IMG/VR virus record: IMGVR_UViG_3300029952_000088
Span: 1-33,754 of that record
Length of the DNA: 33,754 nucleotides
Source of the DNA: a virus
Reading direction: 5' to 3' (one strand)
Shown: positions 13,503-21,868 of the stretch, piece by piece
Position numbering within the stretch: position 1 is the first letter of the stretch
Layout of the letters: each line of letters opens with the position of its first letter
Program-made: the position numbers and the translations under genes
Notes under the pieces: generated by a model
Seen by the model: the letters and a program-made list of their open reading frames with translations, nothing else
Told to the model about the DNA's origin: nothing
Databases searched by the model: none

Positions 13503-13943
13503 ATGGTTGCACCAGTTTCTCTCGCACCACTAAATCGCCTCAGAGCTTCCGTCGTCTTCGCTGACTTCCCGGAACTCCAGATCATCTCTACCGGCCTGAC
13601 GCGCGAGGGCGTGAACCTCGCATTCCAGGGCGATGCCTCGCAGAACCTGCCGACGATGACCGGCCTCGTGGGCTCGCCCGAGCCGTATCAGGTGGCGACG
13701 ATCACCGTCCACTGCGTGCGATCCCAGGCGATCTCGGCAGCCTTCAAGAACCAGATCGAGCAGAACACCACGCTGGGCTCCGTGAACGTCATCACCGACG
13801 CATCGAACCTGCCGGACTACCCCATTGAAAACGTCGTTCTACTGGGCGTTGATCCGCTGGCGTTCGATGGCAACCAGCCGGCTTTCGTCATTCGCATGTC
13901 TGGATCGTATATGGTCAACGCGGAGCTGTGGGCATCGAGCTGA
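13503..13943 (+). CDS. Tail tube protein
   Basis: A 146-residue beta-rich protein directly after the sheath, with AAGGAA ribosome-binding site at 13493-13498. Size and place match the inner tube protein of contractile tails, which forms hexameric rings stacked through the sheath. Recognisable stretches are SPEPYQVATITVHCVRSQAI, which resembles tube core strands, and the C-terminal PAFVIRMSGSYMVNAELWAS. The following hairpin terminator at 13967 separates the abundant tube transcript from the chaperone gene. Confidence 0.7.
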   Translation: MVAPVSLAPLNRLRASVVFADFPELQIISTGLTREGVNLAFQGDASQNLPTMTGLVGSPEPYQVATITVHCVRSQAISAAFKNQIEQNTTLGSVNVITDASNLPDYPIENVVLLGVDPLAFDGNQPAFVIRMSGSYMVNAELWASS

Positions 13944-13966
13944 AGCCCGGCAGCGAGCTACACTAG

Positions 13967-13992
13967 ACGCCTCACGCCCGTGGGGCGTTTCT
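13967..13992 (+). terminator. Rho-independent terminator/attenuator after the tube gene
   Basis: ACGCCTCAC and GTGGGGCGT (13967-13975, 13980-13988) form a 9-bp stem with one T-G wobble around the loop GCCC, followed by TTTCT. It lies 24 nt after the tube stop and should limit read-through to the chaperone and tape measure. Confidence 0.65.
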
Positions 13993-14005
13993 ACGTCTGG
14001 AAGCC

Positions 14006-14596
14006 ATGAAGACCGATCTCAAACTCACCCGCGACCTGCGCATCGCCTTCTCAGTGGATACGCCTGATCATGGGCGAGTCCACGTCCACAGCCTGCCGCT
14101 CGCGCGCTCTATCTTCGAGACATTCGTCCTGGAACTCGGCGAGACGTACAGCAAGGTCTTCGGCTCCTACGATCCCAAGCATGTCGCCATGACAGCGCCG
14201 CAAATGGCATTGCCGGCCCTGCGTTTGGTGTCCAAGAGGATGGGAACGTGGGAAGGGCCGGACGGGGTAGAGGCGGGCCTGATCAATGAGTTGTCGCGAC
14301 TGACCACTGTGGCCCATGCTGGAGCTGCCGGCTGGGAGCAGATCCCTCTTCACCTTGCGCTTCAACGGGGGATCTTGGATGAGGATACGCACGCGGAGGT
14401 GGCGTCGTCTTTGGTTTTTATCTTCTTGACATTGCGAGTCGGGCCGGATGTTCTGCGGGAGGACACCCTTCGGATGGCGAGTTCTGCCAGGGGCTGGCAG
14501 TACACCTCCTTGGGCTTTACGGAGTACCTCGCTTCGCTGCCGACATCGACGCCGGTCGCCAGTACGACGAAGAAACGATCCTCGGTCATTGGCTAA
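14006..14596 (+). CDS. Tail assembly chaperone (gpG-like)
   Basis: The 196-residue protein lies between tube and tape measure, the conserved place of the chaperone that coats the tape measure before tube growth. It is soluble and helical, with GWEQIPLHLALQRGILDEDT and FTEYLASLPTSTPVASTTKK, the latter resembling other chaperone ends. A second frame (-1) is open from 14383 and runs past its stop to 14721; such overlaps give the longer GT form by ribosomal slippage in many phages. Its TAA overlaps ATG 14596 (TAATG). No canonical slippery heptamer is found in the overlap. Confidence 0.68.
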   Translation: MKTDLKLTRDLRIAFSVDTPDHGRVHVHSLPLARSIFETFVLELGETYSKVFGSYDPKHVAMTAPQMALPALRLVSKRMGTWEGPDGVEAGLINELSRLTTVAHAGAAGWEQIPLHLALQRGILDEDTHAEVASSLVFIFLTLRVGPDVLREDTLRMASSARGWQYTSLGFTEYLASLPTSTPVASTTKKRSSVIG

Positions 14597-14721
14597 TGCT
14601 TTGCGCCGGCCCGTGGTTTCGCGAGATCATGAGCCTTCACGGTCCGTCTCAATTCTCGGATGCTCAGGAGTTCCGGCAGCGGCACATCATCAAGGCCCTG
14701 TTGCGTCGAGCTAACCCGTAG
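14596..14721 (+). CDS. Possible T-extension of the chaperone or coupled small ORF, 41 aa
   Basis: From ATG 14596 the -1 frame reads MLCAGPWFREIMSLHGPSQF to ARRANP-like residues and stops at 14721. The frame is open leftward to 14383, so it can be the C-terminal part of a GT frameshift product or a separate protein started by TAATG re-initiation. The ILGHWLMLCAGPWFREIM stretch upstream and downstream of the ATG looks like real protein, favouring a fusion. No Shine-Dalgarno is present at the ATG. Confidence 0.45.
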   Translation: MLCAGPWFREIMSLHGPSQFSDAQEFRQRHIIKALLRRANP

Positions 14722-14732
14722 GACAATGCCTC

Positions 14733-16454
14733 ATGACCACGCGCAAGATTCTGGAAATAGATGTTCAGGACGCCAGCTTCACGAAGTTCGCGGCGGCATT
14801 CAAGAAGTTCAGCGATGCCGTGAAGGCGACCGTTGGCGAGATGAACGAGCTGGACAAGGCCCAGCGTGGAGCTGCGAAAGCCGGCGAGAAGGCCGCCAAG
14901 ACCGAGGCCGCGGCCATCGTTGGCAAGCGCGCGAGCAGGAAGCAGCAAGTCCGCGATGACGAAGAGGCGCGCAAGCGCGAGGCGGCCGAGCAGAAGAAGA
15001 AGGACGATGCCGAACGCAAGTCCGAGCTTCAACGCAAGAAAGACCGCACAGACGCCATCAAGTCGCACAAGGAACTCGCCAAGTGGACAGCCGATGTCGC
15101 ATGGAACACGGGCAAGGCGGCGCTGAACGTCGCAAAGTGGGCCACCATCGGTGGCTTGGCGGGTGGCTTCGGGCTGGGCGCTCTGGCGTCCTCTGCATCG
15201 AGCGCACGCCGGCAGTCCCAGGGCTTGGGCATCGATTCTGGCGAGCTGCGTTCAGCCAATGTGAATTTCGGCAAGTACATCGATCCCGACAGCATGCTTG
15301 GGAAGATCGCAGATGCTCAATCGAGCTATGGGCAGCAATTCCGATTTGGGCAAGTCGGCGTCGATCCGACAAACAAGAATCCAGCCGAATTGATGGTCGA
15401 GATGCTCCCAAAACTGGTTGAGCGATTTCGTGCGGTCGGCGGCAAGCAAGAAGGCGCAGACGCCATGGGGCTGACTCAATTCGCCACCATGGATGAACTG
15501 CGGCGCCTGAGCAGGCTCGGCGCCGACGAGATGACCCGCACCATTGAAGCCTACCAAGAGGATCGCGAGAAGCTCAAGGTTGATGATTCCGTGAACCGTG
15601 ACTGGCAGTCGTTCATGGTGTCGATCCAGCGCGCCGGACAGATCATCGAAACTTCGCTGGTCAAGCACCTGGGCGCCCTGGCGCCTCAACTTGAGAAGTT
15701 CGCGAAGTCGGTGGCAACCGGAATTGACACATTCCTGGGCAACAAAGATTTGGGAAAGTGGGTCGATTCTTTTGCAAGCGCTATCGGGCGCGCGGCGAAG
15801 TATCTCGGTAGCGAGGAATTCCAGAACGACGTGACGACGTTCCTGCATGCAATCCACTCCATGGCGAAGTGGCTCGCGAAGTGGTTTGGTGCTGACGATC
15901 CGGACGCCAAGGGGGCAGCAAGCACAGCCAACGCCGTCTCGACGGCCGAATATGGGACATCGAACGATGATCTCGCACGCCTACTGGCTCAGCCGCAGGG
16001 CTCCAAGTCCAACCGAGTGAACGCGCTGGAGGGGCAGTACAAGTTACCAGCCGGCATGCTCGATACCGTATGGAATATCGAAAGCCATCGCGGCAAGAAT
16101 GCGGGTGTTTCGTCAGCGGGTGCTGCCGGCGATTTCCAGATCATGCCAGGGGTCGCTTCTGGCTATGGCGTGAAGGATCGATACAACTTCGAGCAGGCGT
16201 CCGACGCTGCTGCACGCATGCTGCGTGACCTTCTCAAGCACTATGGCGGTGACGTGCAGAAGGCCCTTGCGGGCTACAACTGGGGCATGGGCAACGTGGA
16301 CAAAGACGTTGCTACGCATGGCGACGATTGGCGAAAGTATGTCCCACGTGAAACATCGAACTACCTCGCCCAGGCGGCCGGCGCGAAGATCGTCATCGAG
16401 AACAACACGGGCGGTAACGCGAACACGACCATTGCCGCGCTGGGCGGGGGCTGA
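14733..16454 (+). CDS. Tape measure protein with C-terminal lytic transglycosylase domain
   Basis: This 573-residue protein sets tail length and helps DNA cross the cell envelope. The N-terminus is a charged helical coiled-coil (residues 40-118, repeats of KKK, EEAR, ERK), followed by a hydrophobic segment at 129-154 (LNVAKWATIGGLAGGFGLGA). The C-terminus (about 430-540) is an SLT/GH23 domain: LPAGMLDTVWNIESHRGKN with likely catalytic Glu450, SAGAAGDFQIMPGVASGYG, and ALAGYNWGMGN. The transglycosylase presumably cuts peptidoglycan during infection. It is short for a tape measure, implying a short tail. Placement after the chaperone supports the call. Confidence 0.88.
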   Translation: MTTRKILEIDVQDASFTKFAAAFKKFSDAVKATVGEMNELDKAQRGAAKAGEKAAKTEAAAIVGKRASRKQQVRDDEEARKREAAEQKKKDDAERKSELQRKKDRTDAIKSHKELAKWTADVAWNTGKAALNVAKWATIGGLAGGFGLGALASSASSARRQSQGLGIDSGELRSANVNFGKYIDPDSMLGKIADAQSSYGQQFRFGQVGVDPTNKNPAELMVEMLPKLVERFRAVGGKQEGADAMGLTQFATMDELRRLSRLGADEMTRTIEAYQEDREKLKVDDSVNRDWQSFMVSIQRAGQIIETSLVKHLGALAPQLEKFAKSVATGIDTFLGNKDLGKWVDSFASAIGRAAKYLGSEEFQNDVTTFLHAIHSMAKWLAKWFGADDPDAKGAASTANAVSTAEYGTSNDDLARLLAQPQGSKSNRVNALEGQYKLPAGMLDTVWNIESHRGKNAGVSSAGAAGDFQIMPGVASGYGVKDRYNFEQASDAAARMLRDLLKHYGGDVQKALAGYNWGMGNVDKDVATHGDDWRKYVPRETSNYLAQAAGAKIVIENNTGGNANTTIAALGGG

Positions 16455-16456
16455 CC

Positions 16457-17131
16457 ATGTCCATCGAAGACTTCCGCCGCAGCTACCAGCTCGCGCCCAT
16501 CCTTTTGCTGGGCGGCATTGCCGCGAACGCGCCGAACGGACAACAAACCATCCTCTCGATCACGGAGGGTTCCGACACCGTCAACTACGGCAACAACCTG
16601 TCGGCCTACTTCGCGCACTTCGAGCCGGTTCCTGGCGGCACGCTGGTGGACTTCGAGATTGCCAAGTACCCCTTCGCATCGATGGCGATGGCGGCAAACG
16701 CCATGCTCCAGCAGCCGCTCAAGATCAGCCTGAAGATGCTCTGCCCGGCACGCACCGACCAGAACAACTACGAGGCCATGCAGGCGACGATTTCGGGCCT
16801 CCAGCAGCTTCTCACGGCCCACAATCTGGCCGGTGGGACATTCACCGTCGCCACGCCTGCAACGATCTACGATAACTGCCTGTTCAAGACCATGCGGGAC
16901 GTGACGAGCGCGGGCGACAAAAAGGTGCAACAGGTCTTCCAATTGGACTTCGAGCAGCCGCTGATCGCGACGGATCAGGCCGAGGCCGTGTACAACAATC
17001 TGTACTCGAAGATCAATGGCGGCCTGCCGGTGCCGAACCCGCCGACCAATAGCGGGCCGGGCGCCGCGATCGGTAGCGCCACGAACACGCAGCCCGTGAA
17101 GACGCCGGCCAGCGGAACGGGGCCAGCATGA
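16457..17131 (+). CDS. Dit-like tail/baseplate protein, 224 aa
   Basis: A 224-residue protein just after the tape measure. Beta-rich core (FEPVPGGTLVDFEIAKYPFA), helical middle (QNNYEAMQATISGLQQLLTA) and a Pro/Thr/Gly-rich tail. The order tape measure, this gene, plug, hub, spike mirrors cyanophage Pam3-like baseplates, where a Dit-like distal tail protein occupies this slot. Its end overlaps the next start by ATGA. Family call is tentative. Confidence 0.55.
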   Translation: MSIEDFRRSYQLAPILLLGGIAANAPNGQQTILSITEGSDTVNYGNNLSAYFAHFEPVPGGTLVDFEIAKYPFASMAMAANAMLQQPLKISLKMLCPARTDQNNYEAMQATISGLQQLLTAHNLAGGTFTVATPATIYDNCLFKTMRDVTSAGDKKVQQVFQLDFEQPLIATDQAEAVYNNLYSKINGGLPVPNPPTNSGPGAAIGSATNTQPVKTPASGTGPA

Positions 17132-17400
17132 CCGCGCAAGTCACGCCCTTCGCGCCATCGAGTAGTGCTAATTTCCAATTCACGGCCACGCTTGACGGCA
17201 ACCCGTACACCGTGATTTGCACGTTCAACACCTACGGGCAGCGGTACTACATCAATATCTTCGATAGCTCGCAGGCGCGTGTTCTGACCAGACCCGTCGT
17301 GGGCTCGCCCGACGACTACGACATTTCTCTGACGCTCGGGTTCTTCACGACCAAGATCGTCTTTCGCGAGTCCACGCAGAGTTTCGAGGTGGGTGGGTGA
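17128..17400 (+). CDS. Baseplate plug-like protein, 90 aa
   Basis: A small beta-sandwich-like protein of 90 residues (FQFTATLDGNPYTVICTFNT; RYYINIFDSSQARVLTRPVV). It matches my recollection of the cyanophage Pam3 gp18 'plug' family, found between the Dit-like and hub genes. ATGA and GTGA overlaps link it to both neighbours. The role would be to seal the baseplate centre before contraction. Confidence 0.6.
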   Translation: MTAQVTPFAPSSSANFQFTATLDGNPYTVICTFNTYGQRYYINIFDSSQARVLTRPVVGSPDDYDISLTLGFFTTKIVFRESTQSFEVGG

Positions 17401-18392
17401 GCCGCTACTACTCGTTGTTCCTGACCAAGGACGACGGAACGCTACTGAAGGGATACAGCAGTCGGAAGGCTGATGGCTCGACCGATGGGGGCGCCCTGAA
17501 GATCGAATTCGACATCCCGGTCTATGCCTACGGCATCCCGGCCGGCGGTGCGCATATCAAGATTTCGGGCGTCAACTTTGCCGACATTCAGCAATCCAGT
17601 GACTTTGCCACCAGCAACAGCACGCCCGGCAACCCGCGGGGCGCGAACATCATATTGCTGGGTGGCATGGGTAAGGGCTTGCCGCTAGCGAACCCAGCCC
17701 AGGCCGGCCTTCTGTTGTCGGGGCAAGTGCAGCAGTGCTGGGGCAACTGGCAGGGCACGGAAACGTCGCTCGAACTTGTGTCGTTCGCCAAACCCTACAC
17801 GCGCACGCAGCCGGCGAACCTGTCGTTCAACTGGCAGAAAGGGCAGACGCTCCAGGACGCCGTGACGGCTACGCTGACGACCGCCTACCCGGGCTCGACC
17901 ATCACGGGCGGCTTCACCTCGACGCTGGTCTATACCGAGGATCAGCCAGGCTTCTACCAGACGCTGGAACAGTTCTCTGCCTACGTCCTGGCGGCCTCGC
18001 AATCGATCATCCAGACGGATGGCTACATCGGCGCACAGATCCGCCCGACGCCGGCCGGCTTCGAGCTATTCGACGGCTCGACGCTGAAGGCGCCGAAGGC
18101 GATCAGCTTCCTTGACTTGATGGGGCAGCCCACATGGATCGACGTTGCCACGCTTCAGGTGCGCCTAGTGCTGCGCGCTGACCTCAACGTGAACGACATC
18201 ATCACGCTGCCGACCGGTACGAACGCGGTCAACACGCAGAACAACTACGCGCAGAACCGCAACCGCTCATCGTTCCAGGGCACGTTCATGGTGAAGAACA
18301 TCCGTCACCTGGGCGACAGCCGGCAACCTTCAGGCGACTCGTGGCTGACCATCATTGAGTGCGTGACGCAACTTCCGCCGATCACGCCATGA
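17397..18392 (+). CDS. Baseplate hub protein
   Basis: The 331-residue protein starts with GTG overlapping the preceding stop. Its size, position before the spike and beta-rich layout (FDIPVYAYGIPAGGAHIKIS; QTLEQFSAYVLAASQSIIQ; STLKAPKAISFLDLMGQPTW) fit the gp27/gpD-like hub that carries the puncturing spike. The C-terminal YAQNRNRSSFQGTFMVKNIR followed by LGDSRQ...GDSWLTIIEC resembles the closing part of hub domains. Evidence is structural order rather than catalytic motif. Confidence 0.62.
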   Translation: MSRYYSLFLTKDDGTLLKGYSSRKADGSTDGGALKIEFDIPVYAYGIPAGGAHIKISGVNFADIQQSSDFATSNSTPGNPRGANIILLGGMGKGLPLANPAQAGLLLSGQVQQCWGNWQGTETSLELVSFAKPYTRTQPANLSFNWQKGQTLQDAVTATLTTAYPGSTITGGFTSTLVYTEDQPGFYQTLEQFSAYVLAASQSIIQTDGYIGAQIRPTPAGFELFDGSTLKAPKAISFLDLMGQPTWIDVATLQVRLVLRADLNVNDIITLPTGTNAVNTQNNYAQNRNRSSFQGTFMVKNIRHLGDSRQPSGDSWLTIIECVTQLPPITP

Positions 18393-19177
18393 GCAACCCC
18401 GCACAGAAGCAGCAGCTATCGAAAAACCTGCCAAGCGTCATTGGTGGCGCGGTGGCAGATGGCAATCAGCTTGCCGGCCAGGGCCTGCCGTGCTCGGTCG
18501 TCATGGTTGCGGGCGCCATCGTCACGGTGGCCTTCGAGGTGGATTCCGATGTGTTCACGCTGCCGCAGGTAACGTGCCCGGTCGCCGAATCGGAGTATGC
18601 GATCCTGCCGATTCAGGTTGGAGACAAGGGATACGTGACATCGGCCTCCGCGCGCCTGGGCGGCGTGTCCGGTCTGGGTTCCGGCTTGGCGCCGCTGGTT
18701 GCGCCGTCGAACCTAGGCGGCCTCGTCTTCGTGCCAGTCGGAAACACGGCTTGGACGCAGGTCGATGCGAACGCCATCCAGCTACAAGGCCCGAACGGCG
18801 CCATCATCCAGACCATGGACGGCGCCGCCCGCGTGACGATCAACAGTGCCGGAATCGAGGCCAACTGGAACGGCAAGACCGTCATCATCAACGCCAGCGG
18901 GATCACGCTCACGGCCAGTCAAAATACCGTGCAAGGCGATCTTACGGTCAACGGCGACACGACCATGAACGGCGCGCTGGGGGTGCTCGGAAACTTCTCC
19001 GCGGCCGGATCGACGTTCACGGTCGCAGCCCCGACAATGACGATCACGGCGGCAGTGGCGATCACTGGCTCGCTGACGATCAACGGCAAGGACTTCACGA
19101 CCCATGAGCATGCAGCTCAGGGTTCGCTCAGAGCGGGTAGTACGGTCATCACCGGAAACACGGGGACACTGATATGA
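18389..19177 (+). CDS. Baseplate central spike (gpV-like)
   Basis: Start is ATG 18389 (MSNPAQKQQLSKNLPS), overlapping the hub stop by ATGA; ATG 18359 upstream lies within the hub gene. The 262-residue protein has an OB-like N-terminus (GQGLPCSVVMVAGAIVTVAF), then repetitive beta strands (NTVQGDLTVNGDTTMNGALG) typical of a trimeric beta-helix needle. HEH at residues 239-241 (FTTHEHA) matches the HxH metal-binding apex of P2 gpV-type spikes, which binds iron at the tip. The spike pierces the outer membrane. Confidence 0.82.
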   Translation: MSNPAQKQQLSKNLPSVIGGAVADGNQLAGQGLPCSVVMVAGAIVTVAFEVDSDVFTLPQVTCPVAESEYAILPIQVGDKGYVTSASARLGGVSGLGSGLAPLVAPSNLGGLVFVPVGNTAWTQVDANAIQLQGPNGAIIQTMDGAARVTINSAGIEANWNGKTVIINASGITLTASQNTVQGDLTVNGDTTMNGALGVLGNFSAAGSTFTVAAPTMTITAAVAITGSLTINGKDFTTHEHAAQGSLRAGSTVITGNTGTLI

Positions 19178-19494
19178 GAATTTGGGGAAGAAATTCAGCG
19201 GGGCAATGGGTCGCAGTCACCGACCCGAGCTATGCGCGCCTGTTGCAGCTTGAGCAGACCCTGCGTCTCAACCAGGGGGAGAGTCCGCTCAATGGCTCGA
19301 CCGGCATCCCCGCCCAGCAATCCGTCAACACGCAGATCGCGCCGGATGCCGCCGTCGCACGCACGGTCGTCGCTTTCCAACCGTACTTTGCCAGCCTGAC
19401 CGTGAAACGCGACAATACGCAAGCAAACCCGACCTATCGATTGAGGGCGGTCTTCCTCTCCGGGACTGTCGTTGAAGCACTGATTGCGACCTGA
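19174..19494 (+). CDS. Baseplate wedge protein, 106 aa
   Basis: A short protein between spike and gpJ-like genes, the place of gp25/gpW wedge proteins. It starts MRIWGRNSAGQWVAV and carries LEQTLRLNQGESPLNGSTGI with a TYRLRAVFLSGTVVEALI end; the 'LRLNQGESPLN...GIP' segment recalls small baseplate proteins of Pam3-like myoviruses. ATGA overlaps join it to the neighbours on both sides. It should bind the hub and the gpJ-like wedge. Confidence 0.6.
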   Translation: MRIWGRNSAGQWVAVTDPSYARLLQLEQTLRLNQGESPLNGSTGIPAQQSVNTQIAPDAAVARTVVAFQPYFASLTVKRDNTQANPTYRLRAVFLSGTVVEALIAT

Positions 19495-20681
19495 TGCCAA
19501 CCATTTCCGCCAACGGCGCCACGCCGACCAGCCTGTCCGACCTGAATGCCGCACTGATCGCGGTGGCGACGAGCATCGTCCCGGACTTGACGGCCAACCT
19601 GCCGGCGACGTTGATCGAGGACGTGTCAAGCACCGATACCGGTGCCTGCTCGATCATGGATCAGGCGGCTGTCGATCTGGTGAATTCGATCTCGCCGCTG
19701 ACAGCGAATCCGTTCATCGTGGTGCAGCTTGGCGCGGTCTATGGTGTGCAGCAGGGTGTTGGATCGAATACGAGTGTCCTCGTCGCATTCACCGGAACGC
19801 CCGGGTTCGTCATCAACATCGGTTTCCTTGTTGGGGATGGCACGTACCAGTACGCGGTTCAAGATCCTGTCATCATCCCTTCGGGCGGCACGACAGCGGC
19901 GGTCTTTTGTCTAGCGACCGTTTCTGGATCCTGGGCTGTGCCGTCGAGCACCGTGACCCAGCGCGTCACCAGCGTTCCGTCCACCATCGCGCTGACGTTT
20001 ACGAACCCATCGACCGGAATTCCGGGTGCGGCGGCGCAATCGATCCAGTCTTACCAGGCGCAGGTCATCCAGGCTGGGCAGGCAGTGTGCACTGGATCGC
20101 CCCAGGCTGTGAAGACGCAACTTGAGAATGTCTCAGGCGTGCAGTCACGACTGATCTCGTTCCGACAGACTGGCGGCGGCTGGCAAGCCATCGTTGGCGG
20201 CGGCGATCCGTACTCTGTCGCGGGCGCGCTGTACCTGTCGATCCCCGACATCAACGTCCTCCAGCCGGCCGCAACGATGGGCACGACGGAGACTGTTGCC
20301 ATCAACGATTTCCCGGACACGTACAACGTCACCTACGTGATCCCCGATCAAGAGGCCGTAGGCATCTCGATCACCTGGAACACCATTGCCAGCGCGAACT
20401 TCGTGGCGCCGGCCATCGTCACGGCGGCTGTGCAGCCGGCCATGGTGGCGTACATCAACAGCATCACCGTTGGTCAGGCCATCAGCCTCCTGCAGCTTCA
20501 GGACGCGTTCATTACGGCAGTGGCCGGATTCATCCCAGAACAGAGCCTGTCGAAACTCCAGTTCGTCGTCACGATCAACGGCACCATTGTGGCGCCCGCA
20601 ACCGGCAGCGTCCTGATCCCTGGCGACCCGGAAAGCTTCTTCTTCACCTCGACTGCGAACATCGCGGTCAACCAGGGGTGA
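19494..20681 (+). CDS. Baseplate J-like protein
   Basis: A 395-residue baseplate wedge protein of the gpJ family. N-terminal LNAALIAVATSIVPDLTANL and IEDVSSTDTGACSIMDQAAV lie where gpJ proteins have a conserved assembly segment; the middle contains QLGAVYGVQQGVGSNTSVLV and the C-terminus LQDAFITAVAGFIPEQSLSK. It follows the wedge gene and precedes the gpI-like gene, the J-I order found in most contractile phages. TGATG overlap at 19492-19496 couples it upstream. Confidence 0.78.
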   Translation: MPTISANGATPTSLSDLNAALIAVATSIVPDLTANLPATLIEDVSSTDTGACSIMDQAAVDLVNSISPLTANPFIVVQLGAVYGVQQGVGSNTSVLVAFTGTPGFVINIGFLVGDGTYQYAVQDPVIIPSGGTTAAVFCLATVSGSWAVPSSTVTQRVTSVPSTIALTFTNPSTGIPGAAAQSIQSYQAQVIQAGQAVCTGSPQAVKTQLENVSGVQSRLISFRQTGGGWQAIVGGGDPYSVAGALYLSIPDINVLQPAATMGTTETVAINDFPDTYNVTYVIPDQEAVGISITWNTIASANFVAPAIVTAAVQPAMVAYINSITVGQAISLLQLQDAFITAVAGFIPEQSLSKLQFVVTINGTIVAPATGSVLIPGDPESFFFTSTANIAVNQG

Positions 20682-20684
20682 GTC

Positions 20685-21404
20685 GTGAATGTTGATGAAG
20701 TCGAGTCCAGTTTCGTTCAAACGACTCTTGGAAGCTATCCATACGTCCAATTTTCGGACGATCCGAACCTTGGTGCTCTGTTCTCAGCCTTCAACCAGCT
20801 CGCGCAGCAGTTCCTCGACGACATCAATGGCTACCAGCTCCCGATTTTCCTGAACCAGTCGGGTGCGCTGCTGGATTGGGCGGCGACGAGCATCTATGGG
20901 ATCGTGCGTCAGAACCTGTCATCGGGTGGCCCACGCCCTGTCGGGCCGCTGAATTCGGCGCCACTGAACAGCGAGCCTCTGAATGGATTCAGCGAGATCA
21001 ACAGTTCCACAACCTACCTCGCGACCGACCAGATTTACCAGCGAATCCTTCAGTGGAACACGTTCAAGGGTGACGGGTTCCAGTTCACGCCACGATGGCT
21101 CAAGCGCCGCGTGCAGCGTTTCCTGACGGGCGACCTGTTTCCCGATCAGACGTATCAGGTCAGCGTCCATTTCGTGACGCCGACGCATGTGGTCATCACA
21201 GTCAATTCCGCCGTGCGGTTCCTGACAGGCGGCGCCTTCTTCAACGAGAATGACTTCAACGCGGACGGCATATCGCTGAATGAGGCTGACACGGAGGCTG
21301 TTGTCTACACATCGACGGCGCTCGCTGGTGCGCTCCGGGCGGCCATCATTTCGGGGCTACTGACCCTGCCATTTCAGTACGAATTCACGGTGAATATCGC
21401 ATGA
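20685..21404 (+). CDS. Baseplate tail protein I-like
   Basis: GTG-initiated protein of 239 residues, three bases after gpJ. It has an amphipathic N-terminus (FNQLAQQFLDDINGYQLPIF), LDWAATSIYGIVRQNL resembling gpI proteins, and a beta-rich C-terminus (VSVHFVTPTHVVITVNSAVR). Such proteins connect wedges to the receptor-binding fibres that follow. ATGA joins it to the first fibre-like gene at 21401. Position and partial resemblance support the call. Confidence 0.6.
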   Translation: MNVDEVESSFVQTTLGSYPYVQFSDDPNLGALFSAFNQLAQQFLDDINGYQLPIFLNQSGALLDWAATSIYGIVRQNLSSGGPRPVGPLNSAPLNSEPLNGFSEINSSTTYLATDQIYQRILQWNTFKGDGFQFTPRWLKRRVQRFLTGDLFPDQTYQVSVHFVTPTHVVITVNSAVRFLTGGAFFNENDFNADGISLNEADTEAVVYTSTALAGALRAAIISGLLTLPFQYEFTVNIA

Positions 21405-21868
21405 TCTTCGTCTTCAGCAACAACGCGAAATCGACGCTGGCTGCGCCTGTCGCGCCTGGCGATACCACGGTGACGCTGTTCACCGGGACGGGTGCACTGT
21501 ACCCGGCGCCGGCCGCCGGGCAAGCCTTCCCGCTATCGATGCTCGATCAGTCCACGGGGACGCAACGCGAGATCATGTACTGCACATCGCGCACAGGCGA
21601 CGTGTGCACCGTGACGCGCGCCCAGGAGGGAACGTCAGCCGGAACATGGGTCATCGGTGACTTCGCGAATCTCTTCATCACAAAGGGCATCGCAGCAGCC
21701 TTTGCGCAGACTGCAGCCATCGGGCCTCAGGGGGGCGCCACCTCGGCACGCCCCGTCTCGCCGACGCTCTATCAACCGTACTTCGACACGACATTGGGGC
21801 TGCCCCTGACGTGCTCGCAGATCACTCCGACCGTCATTTGGGTCACTGCCTCGGGCGTCTCCGTATGA
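21401..21868 (+). CDS. Tail fibre-like protein A (short)
   Basis: A 155-residue protein with an N-terminal baseplate-attachment module (IFVFSNNAKSTLAAPVAPGD, TREIMYCTSR-like and VTRAQEGTSAGTW) shared with the next gene. The C-terminus (ARPVSPTLYQPYFDTTLGLP and PTVIWVTASGVSV) is a common ending of small fibre/receptor-binding proteins of betaproteobacterial phages. It lacks coiled-coil or helix shaft, so it could be an adaptor. ATGA overlap couples it to protein B. Confidence 0.6.
   Translation: MIFVFSNNAKSTLAAPVAPGDTTVTLFTGTGALYPAPAAGQAFPLSMLDQSTGTQREIMYCTSRTGDVCTVTRAQEGTSAGTWVIGDFANLFITKGIAAAFAQTAAIGPQGGATSARPVSPTLYQPYFDTTLGLPLTCSQITPTVIWVTASGVSV

Noticed and set aside
14448-14714. 88-codon frame across the chaperone stop
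   Set aside because: Very Arg/Ser/Pro-rich, typical of a shadow frame; the -1 frame reads far better as protein.
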